Part shown: positions 49,101 through 54,041 of the stretch, piece after piece
How the letters are laid out: each line of letters begins with the position of its first letter
Position numbering within the stretch: the stretch's first letter is position 1
DNA from: Elysia crispata
Taxonomy: Eukaryota; Mollusca; Gastropoda; Plakobranchidae
Length of the DNA stretch: 64,000 nt
Direction of reading: 5' to 3'
Assembly (NCBI GenBank): GCA_033675545.1
Contig: JAWDGP010003382.1
Span: forward strand, 5,001 to 69,000
Notes under the pieces: generated by a model
Told to the model about the DNA's origin: nothing
What the model saw: only the letters and a program-made list of their open reading frames with translations
Database searches by the model: none
Program-made: the position numbers and the translations under genes

Positions 49101-51272
49101 TTTAATAATGAGACCAAATATTTACATCAAGAAATGTTAACTGTGTCTTTTCTTTTTTTATATCATTGCAGAAAATTGTCCTTCAAAAATTATGAGGAAA
49201 GAAAACTATCAGCAGAGAAAATTTGTGCAGAGGCTGAACAAATGAAGCTCCAGTTTCAAGAAATGTCGCCTAAACTGGTAAAATTAGGAATAGGGAGATC
49301 TTGTTTTCAGAGAAACATCAATCTTGTTTGGCTGCTTATCAATACTTTTCTTGAAAAAAAAAAGGAAAATGAATATTTCATTAAAGTTCTAGCAATCCCG
49401 TTGAAAAGCTTTCCTTTTATTTGAATAGTGCATTAATCTCATATGATTTTAACATACTGTTTATTTATTTCTTTATTAGAGCAAGAAGACATGCAATCAT
49501 GCTTGTATCATACTGTTTTTATTATCCTAGCCTTGTCATGATCTTATAACATTTACTGACTCTAGATGTCATGATGTGGTTTTTTCAACTTTGCAATATC
49601 AGTGCTTAAGCCTAGAAAATCAAATATTTCAAAGGAAATGCCTTTGCCTGTTGCGTTACTTATGAAAGCCTAAAGATTTTTTTTTACCCTTTCAAATGTC
49701 TTCTTTCACTTTTAAGCTTGAAAGGGACTTAGTCAATGTTAAAAAAAATATTAGTTTCTTCAACTTCTACATCTTCAAATTTCTCAGGATGTTAGCAAGT
49801 TTGATGTGCTCCCAGCCATGGCCGAGGGTTTGAAACTCAAGGACAGCTCCATGTTGTCTCTAGAAATCATGGTATGTGCAGTATAATTATTGAAATATTT
49901 TATAACAGTATTTTTACCATGAGAAAATGATTTTAAAACAAAAGCTTATTGGAACATGAGTGTTTTGTGCAAGGATTATGCATGTGATTTTTGTGCCTGT
50001 GTAGTCAAGAAAAATGGAAAGGCTTTCATATTGCAAAAATTTCTTTTACATCAGAATATATTATCATTGAACACATTGGATGTAGTGAAGAGCCCAATGT
50101 TTAGTTTTACATTTTCTCTTCATTTATATTACATAATAAGTGTTCCAATAAGTATCCGTGAAATTACAATCCTTAATTTGGATATTCATTTACTGTTTTC
50201 AAATAGATTTTACTTCAATATGCATGAATCTGATAAATTTGGTATATATAGTTACATATATATACTGTATTATACAAATTATTCTAAAAGACTTTGTAAC
50301 TTCAGAATAAAAAAAAATAAACAAAATTATTATCTTTTGTAGCATTGGGACACTGTTTACACCTCAGACTTTAGAGCACTCTTTTTCAATTGGCTCATTA
50401 ACAGTCTATTCACTTTACAACACCACTGCTTCAACATTCACAAACACTGCTTTCTTGGAAAAAAGTATGTTCAAAATTTCAAGAACAATGAGGAATGGGT
50501 CAAATGATAAATTGCTGCTTAAAATGATTTATTTGTTGCTCACAACAAGAGTCCCTTTTTTTCAATCATATACTTGTGTTTTTGCAGGGTTTTGCCCAGA
50601 AGTATCCTGATATTCGTATGGAGCAGCTAGTCAACTTTATTCTGTGCCGTGGAGACATCAGTCGCTCTGATGCGAAACAGGTTAGAAGGATACTATCAAG
50701 TAATTTGATGAGATGATACAGTTTATCATATCCATAGTAATCGAGTCAAGTTCACATAAATTCTTTTGAAATGATTGTAATTCATTGTCGTTTAGGCTCA
50801 TTTTCTATTATCGTAAAAGTTGATCAGTTTCTTTGCTTTAACTTAAATCAAATTTTGGATAATGCAAATTGCATTTGATTTTCATCACCTATGAAAGTTA
50901 AGAAAATGTATTGCATGGCAATGACTGGTCTCTAATTTAAAAAGCTTTTTGGGATAAAACATTTGTTCTAGTTCATGGAAATATTTCAACATCTGCAATT
51001 ACTATTTTACAAAGTATGATTCGCTTGAATAAATTTGATCAATTTACCCAATTTCAAGGTAAACTTTAAAGCCATACTGACCTATGTTTTTTCAACAAAT
51101 TTCTTGTCTAGATATATTACGGAATCTGGTTCAAAAATACTGGTAACTGCATATAAATCCTTCCTTTTTTTTTATCCTTATCTACCAGCTGGCACTCGAT
51201 ACCTTGGGAGAAGATGACCCAAACATCTCCAAGCCTAAAGGCATCTTCACAGAGATAGCATTGTCTGGTTAA
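19143..51272 (+). CDS. EXOC3: EXOC3 (SEC6), exocyst complex subunit 3
   Basis: EXOC3 is a subunit of the eight-protein exocyst, which tethers secretory vesicles to the plasma membrane before SNARE fusion. Twenty-three coding exons join in phase: 19143-19274, 20224-20280, 20972-21084, 21525-21615, 22011-22117, 38751-38832, 39282-39430, 40608-40721, 41023-41128, 42161-42244, 42685-42758, 43514-43609, 43989-44055, 44524-44616, 45235-45328, 46153-46223, 47098-47279, 47812-47889, 48649-48801, 49172-49277, 49788-49871, 50588-50680 and 51189-51272. They give 769 residues, against about 745-756 in vertebrates. Diagnostic matches include RPDQLDKVDQYKRRVARKK, SQLDGVRTGL, LLQAHK then LEMSRDDL, RIIEREER, PPGRPKQW, KMWLVRHLEITRQ, NEIVSLLQWV, LPVIIFQMMEQN and KYPDIR. 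An acidic run (EEEAEVDEDGEEGG) lies in exon 17. Intron 5 (22118-38750) is almost entirely a Polinton; without it the intron would be about 500 bp. All exon phases stay intact, so the host gene should still work if that intron is spliced. Confidence 0.95.
22310..22316. repeat. Left target-site duplication of the Polinton (TACACCA)
   Basis: The same 7 bases flank the right end at 38454-38460. Polintons duplicate 6 bp on insertion. The seventh base is ambiguous because the element's terminal A can be read as part of either the element or the flank. Confidence 0.8.
22317..22624 (+). repeat. Left terminal inverted repeat of the Polinton
   Basis: It begins GTAGTATA after the duplicated target site and matches the reverse complement of 38136-38453. 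It is modular: a G-run plus TTCTGGCGCACCTTGTAC occurs at the tip and again near 22505. Between these, short palindromes with arms ACATGCAGAATT and AATTCTGCATGT and a 5-base loop recur (about 22373, 22419 and 22543). Confidence 0.93.
22764..23033 (+). CDS. Small Cys-rich Polinton protein
   Basis: 89 residues, the first gene inside the left repeat and upstream of the polymerase on the same strand. Paired cysteines (YICGRSCMGKYCSVH, then PCIGCGVGV, then CGADC) suggest one or two zinc-binding knuckles. Small Cys-rich frames with this GKYC...PC..CGVGV pattern commonly precede the polymerase in animal Polintons, from family knowledge. Their role is unknown, and nucleic-acid binding is a guess. Confidence 0.7.
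   Translation: MRGTNSCEWLLLGKTYICGRSCMGKYCSVHNARIAKGGGTIPCIGCGVGVKTALARFKECGADCAQVKKWWARQQIFREEFLRLSTIEI
23134..26880 (+). pseudogene. Polinton family-B, protein-primed DNA polymerase (polB), broken
   Basis: This is the replicative polymerase of the element, related to adenovirus and phi29-type enzymes. The region holds an N-terminal Polinton-type domain. Exonuclease signatures follow: YADFEA near 24412, HNLRRYDSHLL near 24843 and YCRTDVLLL near 25267. Polymerase motif A is LDAKNLYGWAM near 25564, motif B is KLANNSVFGKTM near 26046, and motif C is YTDTDSLL near 26352, followed by the family's KAKGVKKYV. Two zinc-type clusters are visible: CERC with a later H and C near 24250, and CHVC...DHCH...CN near 24700-24795. 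The second resembles the recombination endonuclease VII fold and lies between exonuclease motifs I and II. The gene is not one open frame; about two or three breaks make it a fossil. It ends tail-to-tail with the integrase, overlapping by 11 bp. Confidence 0.93.
26870..27910 (-). CDS. Polinton integrase (retroviral-type DDE, rve family)
   Basis: This enzyme inserts the element's ends into host DNA. It has 346 residues from the most upstream ATG; an internal ATG (MDSRLSRIYY, at 27871) is an equally good start. The catalytic triad is visible as D in VHQADLLFL, D in LQVDPGREFMG and E in QGTVERWNRTL. The C-terminal tail, with EPVLYYLEGQ and RGFVHEELLVVP, is typical of Polinton integrases and probably forms the small chromo/SH3-like domain. 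The frame looks whole. Confidence 0.95.
   Translation of the reverse strand: MCLRLVGFLEYVAMDSRLSRIYYSPGGYWKGITAVKKLASAAGVPLDAAKNWLKKQAIWQIYLPAPRHIPRPKFDVQVPNEVHQADLLFLPHDRVGRKTYKYALTVVDIASRYKEAEPLTTKGAAEVGDALSRIYKRGPLTWPKMLQVDPGREFMGAVIQLLASHNVEARRGRVGSHRDQGTVERWNRTLSERLFGHQYAQEMRLPVGGRSTEWVRRLPAVVSALNGEVTRLTGKRPSEAIRAESVSGKPSSTVPGRPVGLQEQKLPSGVGVRFLYQPGELEGGLRRATDPVWSLRVYRLGRTMTKPGEPVLYYLEGQGPSRGFVHEELLVVPPDTQLPPDGVLNR
27937..28377 (-). CDS. Small Polinton coiled-coil/membrane protein
   Basis: 146 residues from the ATG at 28377 (MAAAAIGMMAISA); a longer upstream start at 28416 is possible. It has a hydrophobic N-terminus, a charged helical middle (KRHDKAVEQLNAAQEQW, RLDWINKKLREQ) and a C-terminal membrane segment. 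Proteins with this KHDxAxExxxxAQ...R...LDxIN pattern recur in animal Polintons and are probably virion-associated. Their function is unknown. It lies in the leftward block next to the integrase. Confidence 0.6.
   Translation of the reverse strand: MAAAAIGMMAISAAVNALAFRGSNYLFSKLDKDHSGDTLEEQKRHDKAVEQLNAAQEQWSERHTERLDWINKKLREQYQAVQDFHSAEAAWREYTHLTGENLAPLEPKPQLSDFYAPSSAQKDREISFVIGGMVVTGLVTYYIASR
28385..28618 (-). CDS. Small hydrophobic Polinton protein
   Basis: 77 residues, MASIDGKVIANTMYHAALVS at the start, with a hydrophobic stretch around residues 14-35 and a C-terminal helix (LTKDELIKRGII). Similar small proteins with a YHAxxVxGLxxGY core are known from other animal Polintons. Function unknown. 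It ends 7 bp upstream of the next gene in the leftward block and begins 2 bp from the previous one, which suggests co-transcription. Confidence 0.6.
   Translation of the reverse strand: MASIDGKVIANTMYHAALVSGLSIGYAKLTQMVIKGSLPKLDTTARDAGMMFMNVSFAILTKDELIKRGIISSNISP
28621..29106 (-). CDS. Polinton basic/membrane protein with GRAGAAARKAK motif
   Basis: 161 residues. It has an acidic, Thr/Pro-rich N-terminus, a Lys/Arg/Ala-rich helix (AAAGRAGAAARKAKSERLER), a membrane segment (MLYLGALVAAVGGMVYW) and a Pro/Lys-rich tail ending near PHYME. The basic helix could bind DNA, and the single anchor suggests a minor virion protein. Both roles are inference. It overlaps the upstream 248-residue gene by about 137 bp in another frame. 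Confidence 0.55.
   Translation of the reverse strand: MNSKYSNVSPPEESTETTTPAEPPETTKQMEPQPALRVTAPSQPSKNEKKAAAGRAGAAARKAKSERLERELAEAKEALREPAFVADPPAPEAAPEAAPIRDKKEEGSMLYLGALVAAVGGMVYWSNRAEPPPPKEKKTTLKSSLGPAQQLKVAHNPHYME
28970..29716 (-). CDS. Conserved Polinton protein of unknown function (KTLGxAALQLY family)
   Basis: 248 residues with a short N-terminal hydrophobic segment; an internal start at MDDLLDGLL (29608) is also possible. The conserved core includes MDDDEVRKLHTRYEARLG, MTKTLGKAALQLYTTLV, DLESDMIVERVLNS, CELYYRYG and TTAKYCQFGHRCP. This block is recognisable in many animal Polintons, but no biochemical role is established that I can name. The C-terminal tail is Gly/Asp/Ala-rich and overlaps the downstream gene. 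Confidence 0.6.
   Translation of the reverse strand: MTTLVVLLWVVHQYIKARRENRKLTTLLHTKTFEKKMDDLLDGLLANETGVQAPAASVPAVPQTTTVAEQRDKLAIIAAEGQAKKYLGKSLSVEEIDNMDDDEVRKLHTRYEARLGVCMTKTLGKAALQLYTTLVTMFLPLPPENRQPLMEDLESDMIVERVLNSTACELYYRYGNLLAPITVALTTAKYCQFGHRCPKNIEEDELEIQQCVSTGGVDGDNHSGGAAGDNQADGATTCFEGDGPQPAV
29752..29795. repeat. Three direct repeats GCTRAGCAAAT in a Polinton spacer
   Basis: GCTGAGCAAAT (29752-29762), GCTAAGCAAAT (29763-29773) and GCTAAGCAAAT (29785-29795) lie between the 248-residue gene and the ATPase gene. They are next to the short palindrome GTTGTTTACAACA. Possibly a regulatory or replication site; no function can be read from sequence. Confidence 0.6.
29830..30439 (-). pseudogene. 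Polinton packaging ATPase (FtsK/HerA-type), broken
   Basis: This is the motor that would pump element DNA into capsids. Walker A is ICGQTGCGKTVFALDLL, Walker B is LFIIDDCSA, and FSGRHAQQSVWVLSQRYN matches the conserved segment after Walker B. The start overlaps the end of the major capsid gene; either ATG at 30439 or 30418 is possible. Compared with the family it carries about one break, so it is a fossil. Confidence 0.9.
30390..31676 (-). CDS. Polinton major capsid protein (double jelly-roll)
   Basis: 428 residues from MSSRAYGKKLNPYRRLRE at 31676. The frame stays open for 34 codons above that, but this start matches the family and directly abuts the divergent spacer. Recognisable Polinton capsid features include VTNNPSAIDQNQQLLVRFPN, PGSARLAFTISL, KLTIKISGNEV, FVPLDFELLESH, RLEYELTFNEYSRVI, KGVLMLFEDPA and, at the C-terminus, YLYVVMDAQLNLEDGR. 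Its overlap with the ATPase gene is the usual Polinton arrangement. The frame looks whole. Confidence 0.92.
   Translation of the reverse strand: MSSRAYGKKLNPYRRLREPLGVKAVRQSVVVTNNPSAIDQNQQLLVRFPNLGSNDVVVPGSARLAFTISLTSTDANRTLVQNIGRAVVKKLTIKISGNEVMSIDDSDIYYCYQDLWKTARERDNAQYQGIDTTTNRNATKLRVGAGDAENNAADQAIADAYGNRFFVPLDFELLESHMPFHQAALGDRLEYELTFNEYSRVIKSTGDGSYTIDNICLEFDKVTNDSLARNIRNQYASSLAILYDRVLRHRKIPANKSDTLWNINLNVPARSMKGVLMLFEDPAAAYKRDTEAFYNPQLTKVEVTIEGVPNQLYSQGLRAYQQWDESKKIYAGGPKRSPVTGAVAKDLSLADVSLGEYLTSKYCLWLDMRSSDDDQLHGNGRRVENASEGITIQITKKAESAGALNIYLYVVMDAQLNLEDGRIVSVLY
31677..31718. promoter_or_regulatory. Possible divergent promoter between the capsid gene and the plus-strand block
   Basis: A 42-bp gap separates two opposed start codons. 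It contains a perfect 9-bp inverted repeat, TATATTGAA (31679-31687) and TTCAATATA (31704-31712). Each arm lies a few bases from one start codon, so the same element faces both genes. Promoter function is inference. Confidence 0.4.
31719..32603 (+). CDS. Polinton structural-type protein with Asp/Thr-rich repeats
   Basis: 294 residues from the ATG at 31719 (MDVHPEDVSF). The N-terminal half has low-complexity repeats (STDGNAFDT twice, then STDERD), followed by an Ala/Glu/Lys-rich helix. After that comes a region resembling other Polintons: EKIPYDQFYVSENGKTVYWT, then RGGGFSSLRSLAGDYG. Role unknown, possibly a minor virion or core protein. It is transcribed away from the capsid gene. It may belong with the following plus-strand coding region, so treat the pair as one broken gene or two genes. 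Confidence 0.5.
   Translation: MDVHPEDVSFDHNPHGKSEQIPFDNISDYSKIKTTTTAGGIADTSFITPTSTYGIPPGAHYGGPTDNYGRPLDNLYEKSTLDGNAFDTKAEVHSTDGNAFDTEADVHSTDERDIDHSLPDTPLITPSTEPGGNIGNLRDELNAAAAAEAEAKAKLEAAKIALVNEFYQSIAKEYKSLNLPEKIPYDQFYVSENGKTVYWTPEEGKVIPLRKQRGGGFSSLRSLAGDYGKNGTDVIRTSMGLENYKWNTRKTGELSPNGKEKIEQANNELPAKNEEITPDAAGQAIKSAEISTNK
32954..33697 (+). CDS. Polinton coiled-coil and transmembrane protein
   Basis: The N-terminal part is a long coiled coil (LVNNLAKLSELDKEIAKKKS, then SELQDQRAARLG). After TLAERIRTLFREQGITIASI come three hydrophobic segments with a Gly/Pro linker (TALGMIISTIVLAIPGGSGG, ALPGIIGSIVSWLLSLLGK, NLWAVLLAVGGLLLVSAREW). This C-terminal block is highly recognisable in animal Polintons. 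Function unknown, perhaps membrane remodelling or penetration. It overlaps the convergent 506-residue gene by 27 bp. Confidence 0.65.
   Translation: MDTIDDPPLDLQWVSQASRELKGLKLAMTRTRDELVNNLAKLSELDKEIAKKKSELEEALDEATKDEIAESLSELQDQRAARLGATSATREALRSQFSRIRETLHRILHEDKTLAERIRTLFREQGITIASILTALGMIISTIVLAIPGGSGGAAPPQPPQPPGKGGVKEWIKKQLQSLGRILAKLAGKAAAALPGIIGSIVSWLLSLLGKTAVWLSSNLWAVLLAVGGLLLVSAREWLLPKKPKQS
33671..35191 (-). CDS. Conserved Polinton protein, about 506 residues, C-terminal membrane anchor
   Basis: Start taken at MSSTHIFHRFKSEGGYTPAW (35191), which leaves a 14-bp divergent gap to the penton gene; the frame extends further up. Family-typical pieces include QFWQNQLNFAVWCATTGCGV, SVYRFHVYYQTRRILEEL, RTGILGIGAAFRAQTQFK, SPVDAQAAIIRYQNVVQNAS and IGKIVGYNNNIIVAT. 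A Pro/Thr/Ala linker then leads to a final membrane segment. Residues about 30-70 are an unusual Ser/Ala/Lys/Glu low-complexity stretch. Probably a minor virion protein; the exact role is unknown. Confidence 0.65.
   Translation of the reverse strand: MSSTHIFHRFKSEGGYTPAWYDARAARGGSSSLANTVKLIHARESAHKSESASKSVSARKSEVASEVASEDALVLAHEDTMNAKAFKFNSEAKYQPGHQKTAARDVGDLRKVRVRVQADDPQKFFEAKYPDIFEKYPLKVTSDSQIQTWRKNPMQFWQNQLNFAVWCATTGCGVSVEDHLTPDDDFLQSVYRFHVYYQTRRILEELQTPLPYDETWNAVENSYDRKGYEKICDEFGVSPNSDWKVSGPNGGLGRVYNYTAYSGYRPFADGVYDSSEMSFTEKTTLSILHVDSLKQDAAGADKAWKTFMLNKSDGLTRIGVERLADSIQTYVWSVLTAQVQIRTGILGIGAAFRAQTQFKTNVETAINSPVDAQAAIIRYQNVVQNASSEINFSFGEGLVMAPGDLLLRIGKIVGYNNNIIVATSAQSLGLNKSVAPPDAANDTGEKGLVKPMGAEATTSQHPATAKPTPATTTAAEKADHEAHEEEKTALIVGSIAIGLGLLWFLR
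34955..35075. repeat. Low-complexity CGCTC/GAGCG-rich stretch inside the 506-residue gene
   Basis: Short words such as GAGCG, CGCTC, TCGCTTGCGA and GCTAGCGCTT recur in both orientations. They encode a Ser/Ala/Lys/Glu-rich segment between two conserved parts of the protein. Probably a local expansion that kept the frame. Confidence 0.6.
35206..35871 (+). CDS. Probable Polinton penton (minor capsid) protein
   Basis: 221 residues. Characteristic features are GLRSITFAAGWYNIEKGE, TIPPGLYGLDRLQEIL, LITLTVAPGWEILLSDGLLA followed by LLGLDDGLGGVWLDAG, GDRPVNFA, DGAPSTLLACVGLGR and the ending DGTISELKVSIRD. Size and position match the single jelly-roll penton of Polintons and related viruses, from family knowledge. 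It opens the plus-strand block penton, fibre, fibre, membrane protein, with spacers of only 15-31 bp. The frame looks whole. Confidence 0.75.
   Translation: MFHTLSNVQRGEAIPLLRCIDNRDGRLSIGLRSITFAAGWYNIEKGEKFSRKNTGGSEETLTIPPGLYGLDRLQEILKGASHTLTVCGENGLITLTVAPGWEILLSDGLLALLGLDDGLGGVWLDAGVYTGDRPVNFATRQMLWVHLEELNTSGNIADGAPSTLLACVGLGRHAFGDINTVRMECPEFKRLRDGTISELKVSIRDANGKISNQDLPIHVAL
35887..36546 (+). CDS. Fibre-like protein 1
   Basis: 219 residues. The N-terminus (MSIFGERIRSPGP) precedes a tail-fibre-type segment, LSDYAKKDYVDAQDGLRVLK followed by LGDTMTGNLTMGSS, like the shaft or anchor motifs of viral and phage fibres. The C-terminal about 120 residues are predicted beta-rich (YEWSFGSD, FETPLELDQGDTINFRS) and would form the receptor-binding knob. 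It follows the penton gene by 15 bp, which fits a fibre seated on pentons. The frame looks whole. Confidence 0.7.
   Translation: MSIFGERIRSPGPAVAGDLSDYAKKDYVDAQDGLRVLKLGDTMTGNLTMGSSSRVRGLPTSKAGPRLQGDEAVSQFETVEVISEALKHFRKTIKPLITVWAENKRSIVDNRYEWSFGSDAARGYANGGYPMLTAGRVLRMGLSTTSTHSGISSAGVNISINGKEKGSYGATRSPGQISGISIFETPLELDQGDTINFRSATHNPKIAGATVSLLIELDL
36573..37260 (+). pseudogene. Fibre-like protein 2 (tandem paralogue), broken
   Basis: A diverged duplicate of the preceding gene with the same N-terminus (MSIFGERTAQPGP), the same shaft motif (LSDYAKKDYVDEQLALRVLK) and a related knob (YEWSFGNG, FQTPLALAPGDMLNFRTA). The shaft is better conserved than the knob. About one break is present, so this copy is a fossil. 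Confidence 0.75.
37292..38059 (+). CDS. Conserved Polinton membrane protein, 255 residues
   Basis: The N-terminal half is a charged coiled coil (EHLEAEREKRAQLEKKYRRA). The conserved hydrophobic core reads LLISALTGVGGVGLLSTIVA, then APVVIGLEATALLCGIAGAA, then GKIVGRRLAVKVKKHCEIRV. The downstream helical part has LNTISDHVSRALMDGVISDE. The core is widely shared among animal Polintons; function unknown. It is the last gene before the right terminal repeat, and the frame looks whole. Confidence 0.65.
   Translation: MKQEAPSVIEMTPTSGSLYPELLGQGAPPDQSYRLQEISRIREHLEAEREKRAQLEKKYRRASNILNGCDTTLLLISALTGVGGVGLLSTIVAAPVVIGLEATALLCGIAGAAGKIVGRRLAVKVKKHCEIRVLAASKLNTISDHVSRALMDGVISDEEFKLIVEELQKYDQLKAEIRDGSRKKQTATLDEETKNALVQRGRDEARAAFMKKLGLLCKAPPASVEPLNRPLVFYSLLRQKGSQIRLTIQKLKQTY
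38136..38453 (-). repeat. Right terminal inverted repeat of the Polinton
   Basis: Reverse complement of the left repeat with only a handful of mismatches and a longer C-run (about 38424-38437). It ends TATACTAC directly before the TACACCA duplication. It contains the same palindromes built from ACATGCAGAATT and AATTCTGCATGT. Confidence 0.93.
38454..38460. repeat. Right target-site duplication of the Polinton (TACACCA)
   Basis: Matches 22310-22316 exactly. EXOC3 intron 5 resumes immediately after it. Confidence 0.8.
42919..43086. repeat. 28-bp minisatellite, 6 copies, in EXOC3 intron 11
   Basis: The unit GAAACAAACTTTCTATGTCG plus CAATCACT is repeated six times with essentially no variation by eye. 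Perfect homogeneity points to a recent expansion. Confidence 0.95.
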
Positions 51273-51286
51273 CGTCATCAACTGAG

Positions 51287-51623
51287 AAGGGCAGATTTGT
51301 CCATGAAAGAGAAATTGTCAAGTAAGGGAGAACAGCAGGAGGCACCGACCATGTGAAAGTAAAACCAGTTTTATGCCATAAAGAATTAATGAGGAGAGAA
51401 ATATGTGATAGATCCCAGGATGGATGAAATAAAGTTGAAGTTAAAATAATTGAAGACAAGGTGGAAAGGGCAGATTTGTTTGTGAAAGAATAATTGTCAA
51501 ACTAGGGAGAACAATAGGAGGTATTCACAATGTGAAAGTAGAACCAGTTTAATACCCTAAAGAATAAATGATCCTTATGTTCGTAAGGCGAGAAATATGT
51601 GATAATTCGAAGGATAGATGAAT
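51287..51623. repeat. Two-copy duplication in the EXOC3 3' UTR
   Basis: Copies of about 150 bp (51287-51436 and 51466-51623) are offset by 179 bp. Both carry GGGCAGATTTGT, GGGAGAACA, CAATGTGAAAGTA or CATGTGAAAGTA, ACCAGTTT and AGAAATATGTGATA. They start 14 bp after the stop codon and are diverged (about 80% by eye). Confidence 0.8.
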
Positions 51624-51724
51624 GTTCGTAATAAATTTCATAAAGGATATGTATCTTTAGATTGCATTTCATCGTTTGTCTCAAGATTTTCTCTTGTTTT
51701 ATTCTCATTTTAATGTACAGTGTG

Positions 51725-51740
51725 AATAAATAGGAATAAA
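51725..51740 (+). terminator. EXOC3 polyadenylation signals
   Basis: AATAAA at 51725-51730 and again at 51735-51740, about 450 bp past the EXOC3 stop. This is the most likely 3' end of the transcript. Confidence 0.55.
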
Positions 51741-51745
51741 ACTTG

Positions 51746-54041
51746 AATTATTAGAAATGCCTGTCCTGAGGTGATAAATTAGAAAAAAAAGATACATACA
51801 TCTACATACAAATGGTTTTGCTTCTGAGTGTATGAAATAGTTTTTAATCTCAAATATGAACTGAATGGATTCACTTCGCAAACTTTTTCAAACATGAATA
51901 ATGAAGTACCTTGAAATTTTCCTGGTTGTTAGTTTAAATAACTTTTATCCATATTTTCACAACCAACAGGTTTTGTTTAACGTTTATTTCAACAATACAA
52001 ATTTGAACTATTGAAATATATTTTGTGGACATGCTCTTCACACAGATGATTGCTCACTGGTAGGAATTGTGACAGTAGCAGGAACTGAGCTTGATTTTTT
52101 TTCTCTCAGAAGAATTGAAACTTCCAGTACTAAGTTATACACACAGCATTTAACACTTCTAAGAAGAAAATCTCTAAAGCCTTATTTTGCTCTTAATAAA
52201 ATCCATTAGACATGCCCATTCATCCCTTAACAACTGGAGGATAAAAGGGTCAGTCTTAAGTGAGGATTATTTTTCAGAATTTTACTCTCAATATCTAACA
52301 AGAACAGGACTGTCCAAATTCTTCTTATTTCATTTCTTTACTTTTAAGATATTCTTGTTCTATATGATTAGCTGTACATTTTGTAGAAGCAATAACTATG
52401 CTTTGTAATGGGAAAATGGCACAACAACTGTCTATCCTTTTCTTTGTTAAGCAAGTTGTGATAGTCAATAAAACACAATTGTTAAATTTTTTTTAACTAC
52501 CATTATTTTATCACTAATAAACGTACATTAAAATATTTATAGCCTTTATATTGGTATAAATGAGCGTGTCTGCACTTTCTGGCTACGCTTTTTTCTCAGA
52601 GAAATTTAGTTTATTTTAAGTCTGTATGAATTGAAAGTTTGAAAAATTAATTGAAATGCTAATAAATCATGGAGCTAACAATTTAATGATATTTAGCTTT
52701 GAACAAGCAAATCCATTATCCTAAGTTTACTACATTATGCCACAAAGTGAAATGCATTTTTAGTCATAATATTTTCTACTCTGAAAAATCACATAACATA
52801 CGCTTTATGTGGAAATTCTTTTCATTTCAATAATTCAATTGTGAATATGGAAATATTATCAGTAAATATCTATTTATTTATTTTAAATGATTTTAATGTA
52901 AGGTTCATCAAATAAAAACAACAAATATGACTTGATTGAAATGTTCTTTGGTTTATTGTTTGACCATTCTGTGCGATATGAATGACAAATCTGTGATTGG
53001 GGTGTTTATTAATATGGAATGATTTGTCTGTGGCAAAACAAAAAGGTGCAAAATAATTTTAAAATACATAAGGTCTCTTGCGTTTCATTCATCTTATTCC
53101 TAGTCAGTTTTGGTGGGTGAAATTACACAATTCACTTCCACTTGTACATCTAAGAGCCCATGAAATATTTGCTGCTGTCAAACTTAGTCACAGGTCTGGA
53201 GCAATTGATTGTCTTCAGTGTTACTCAAATTCTTTGATTAGTTTTTTTGTCCCTTAAGTTTCTCAATGGACCATTATTATAGATACACACACACACACCC
53301 ACAACTACACCCACACATTCAGATTTTCTCTCTGTTTCATAATTTGGTACAAATGACAAGATTGAATGATACATTATAAGGCACTGAGTAACAAAAGAAA
53401 AAAAATCATGTCATAATTCACATTCTCAAAGCTTCCCTTACAATGTCTTATTTAAGTTCATTATCACTCCTTGATGTGTACATCAAATACCAACTACATG
53501 CTTCAATATTTGATTCAAACAGAAATCACAACAATTGTACTTTCAGTGTAACTCATCATAATTTGAATGACAGCATCAAAAGGGTCTCTTCAGTCTGATA
53601 TACATCTAGGACTAGTAGAAACTCACTCAGAACATGTTCTGTAAATTAAGGTTTGATTGGTATAATCCAACAAAATTCACTTCTGACTATTTTCTGCAAA
53701 TTAACTTCCCCTTTAATGTTCTGTAAATTAAGGTTTGATTGGTATAATCCAACAAAGTTCACTTCTGACTATTTTCTGCAAATTAACTTCCCCTATACCA
53801 CACATGGAATAGCTAAAAAGATAAGACTGCTAACTCATTCCACAATGTGGTTCCAATGTACAAAAGAAGAACTTTGTTGGTCTTAAGTATTCCACCACCA
53901 AGTATGGAAACTTCATATTAGAAGCTACTTTGTTTGACTTGATTAGATGGGAAACACATCAGCAACCCTTTCCTAATAAACAATAACAAATACCATAGTT
54001 TCAGTCAACCTTGATCACAGCCAGACATTATCCCGTCCACA
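51746..54041. other. Spacer between the convergent EXOC3 and BLOC1S5 genes
   Basis: AT-rich sequence with no gene recognised. The right part (from about 52,950, where a minus-strand AATAAA lies at 52952-52957) may be BLOC1S5 3' UTR. It contains an 82-bp tandem duplication and a short CA-rich run near 53,285. Confidence 0.45.
53634..53797. repeat. 82-bp tandem duplication
   Basis: Copies 53634-53715 and 53716-53797 are almost identical (ATGTTCTGTAAATTAAGGTT at the start of each; about two differences), so the duplication is recent. Confidence 0.92.
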
